Positions 13,218-13,366 of a DNA stretch of 13,366 nt are shown here, piece by piece (position 1 is the first letter of the stretch; every line of letters starts with the position of its first letter). The DNA comes from DATKCA01 sp035544675 (GTDB lineage Bacteria; Acidobacteriota; Thermoanaerobaculia; Gp7-AA8): the NCBI GenBank assembly GCA_035544675.1, contig DATKCA010000224.1, positions 1 to 13,366 on the forward strand, written 5' to 3'. The notes below the pieces were generated by a model. The model did not search any database. It saw nothing but the letters and a program-made list of their open reading frames with translations, and was not told the DNA's origin. Both the position numbers and the translations under genes were made by a program.

Positions 13218-13366
13218 ATGGCACAACTTCCCCGCGACGCGAGACTGCTGATCGCGATCCGCGTCATCGTCGTCACGACGCTGCTGATCGCGGCGCTGAT
13301 CGTCCAGTACACGGTCCGCGAGCTGCTGCCGATCAGCTACCTCTACTACACGGCCGGCTTCGCGTA
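13218..13366 (+). CDS. pilS: Membrane sensor kinase N-terminus, probably PilS (runs off the window)
   Basis: Forty-nine codons are visible from the ATG at 13218; GAGG lies three bases before it. The sequence begins MAQLPRDARLLIAIRVIVV and continues as a membrane segment, a short polar loop (YTVRELLPIS) and the start of a second hydrophobic segment. PilS sensor kinases begin with several membrane helices and often follow pilC, with pilR after them, in Myxococcus-like clusters. The kinase domains are outside the window, so the name rests on position and this N-terminus only. Confidence 0.55.
   Translation, partial: MAQLPRDARLLIAIRVIVVTTLLIAALIVQYTVRELLPISYLYYTAGFA

Overview
The window looks like chromosomal DNA of a GC-rich, diderm (LPS-bearing) bacterium. 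It combines a type IV pilus motor block in the order pilB-pilT-pilC followed by a PilS-like sensor start, a split ADP-heptose (LPS inner core) pathway, a long methyl-accepting chemotaxis protein with a CheW, and a c-di-GMP cyclase. This mix fits Acidobacteriota best; Myxococcota or Desulfobacterota remain possible. That is inference from gene content; there is no rRNA or other taxonomic marker here.

Layout. 1-300: start of a NYN-domain gene on the minus strand, preceded by a strong sigma70-type promoter and a terminator-like hairpin that contains its Shine-Dalgarno sequence. 299-527: C-terminal remnant of a DDE transposase running into a GC-rich palindrome with 7-bp tandem repeats. 530-760: a possible small coiled-coil protein. 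759-3463 (minus strand): a zinc-ribbon/double-FHA protein, a GGDEF diguanylate cyclase with an intact I-site, and a CsgG-family exported protein, ending in a good intrinsic terminator. 3516-6100 (plus strand): MCP and CheW, overlapping by one base. 6089-6164: a perfect 25-bp hairpin built of GATGAAG heptamers. 6150-6375 (minus strand): a DUF5522 gene missed by length-limited ORF calling, overlapped by a 22-codon ORF. 6390-8812: rfaE1, rfaE2 and a heptosyltransferase I. 8969-13195: pilB, pilT and pilC, with GC-rich heptamer hairpins filling both intergenic gaps. 13218 to the end: the start of a membrane sensor kinase, probably PilS.

How the genes may work together. RfaE1 and RfaE2 make ADP-heptose and the heptosyltransferase adds it to the LPS core. 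PilB, PilT and PilC are the extension motor, retraction motor and inner-membrane platform of the pilus. PilB carries an N-terminal MshEN-type domain, a c-di-GMP-binding module in characterised relatives, so the cyclase 6.5 kb away could in principle feed into pilus extension. The MCP/CheW pair could add chemosensory control of surface motility. These links are inference from content and proximity.

The most unusual structure is a set of heptamer-based palindromes. They sit at gene ends and between pil genes, supply stop codons and C-terminal residues (three ORFs end in Asp-Glu-Gly), and in the pil operon end a few bases before the ribosome-binding sites. The NYN leader, with its embedded terminator/SD hairpin, is the second candidate for an undescribed regulatory element.
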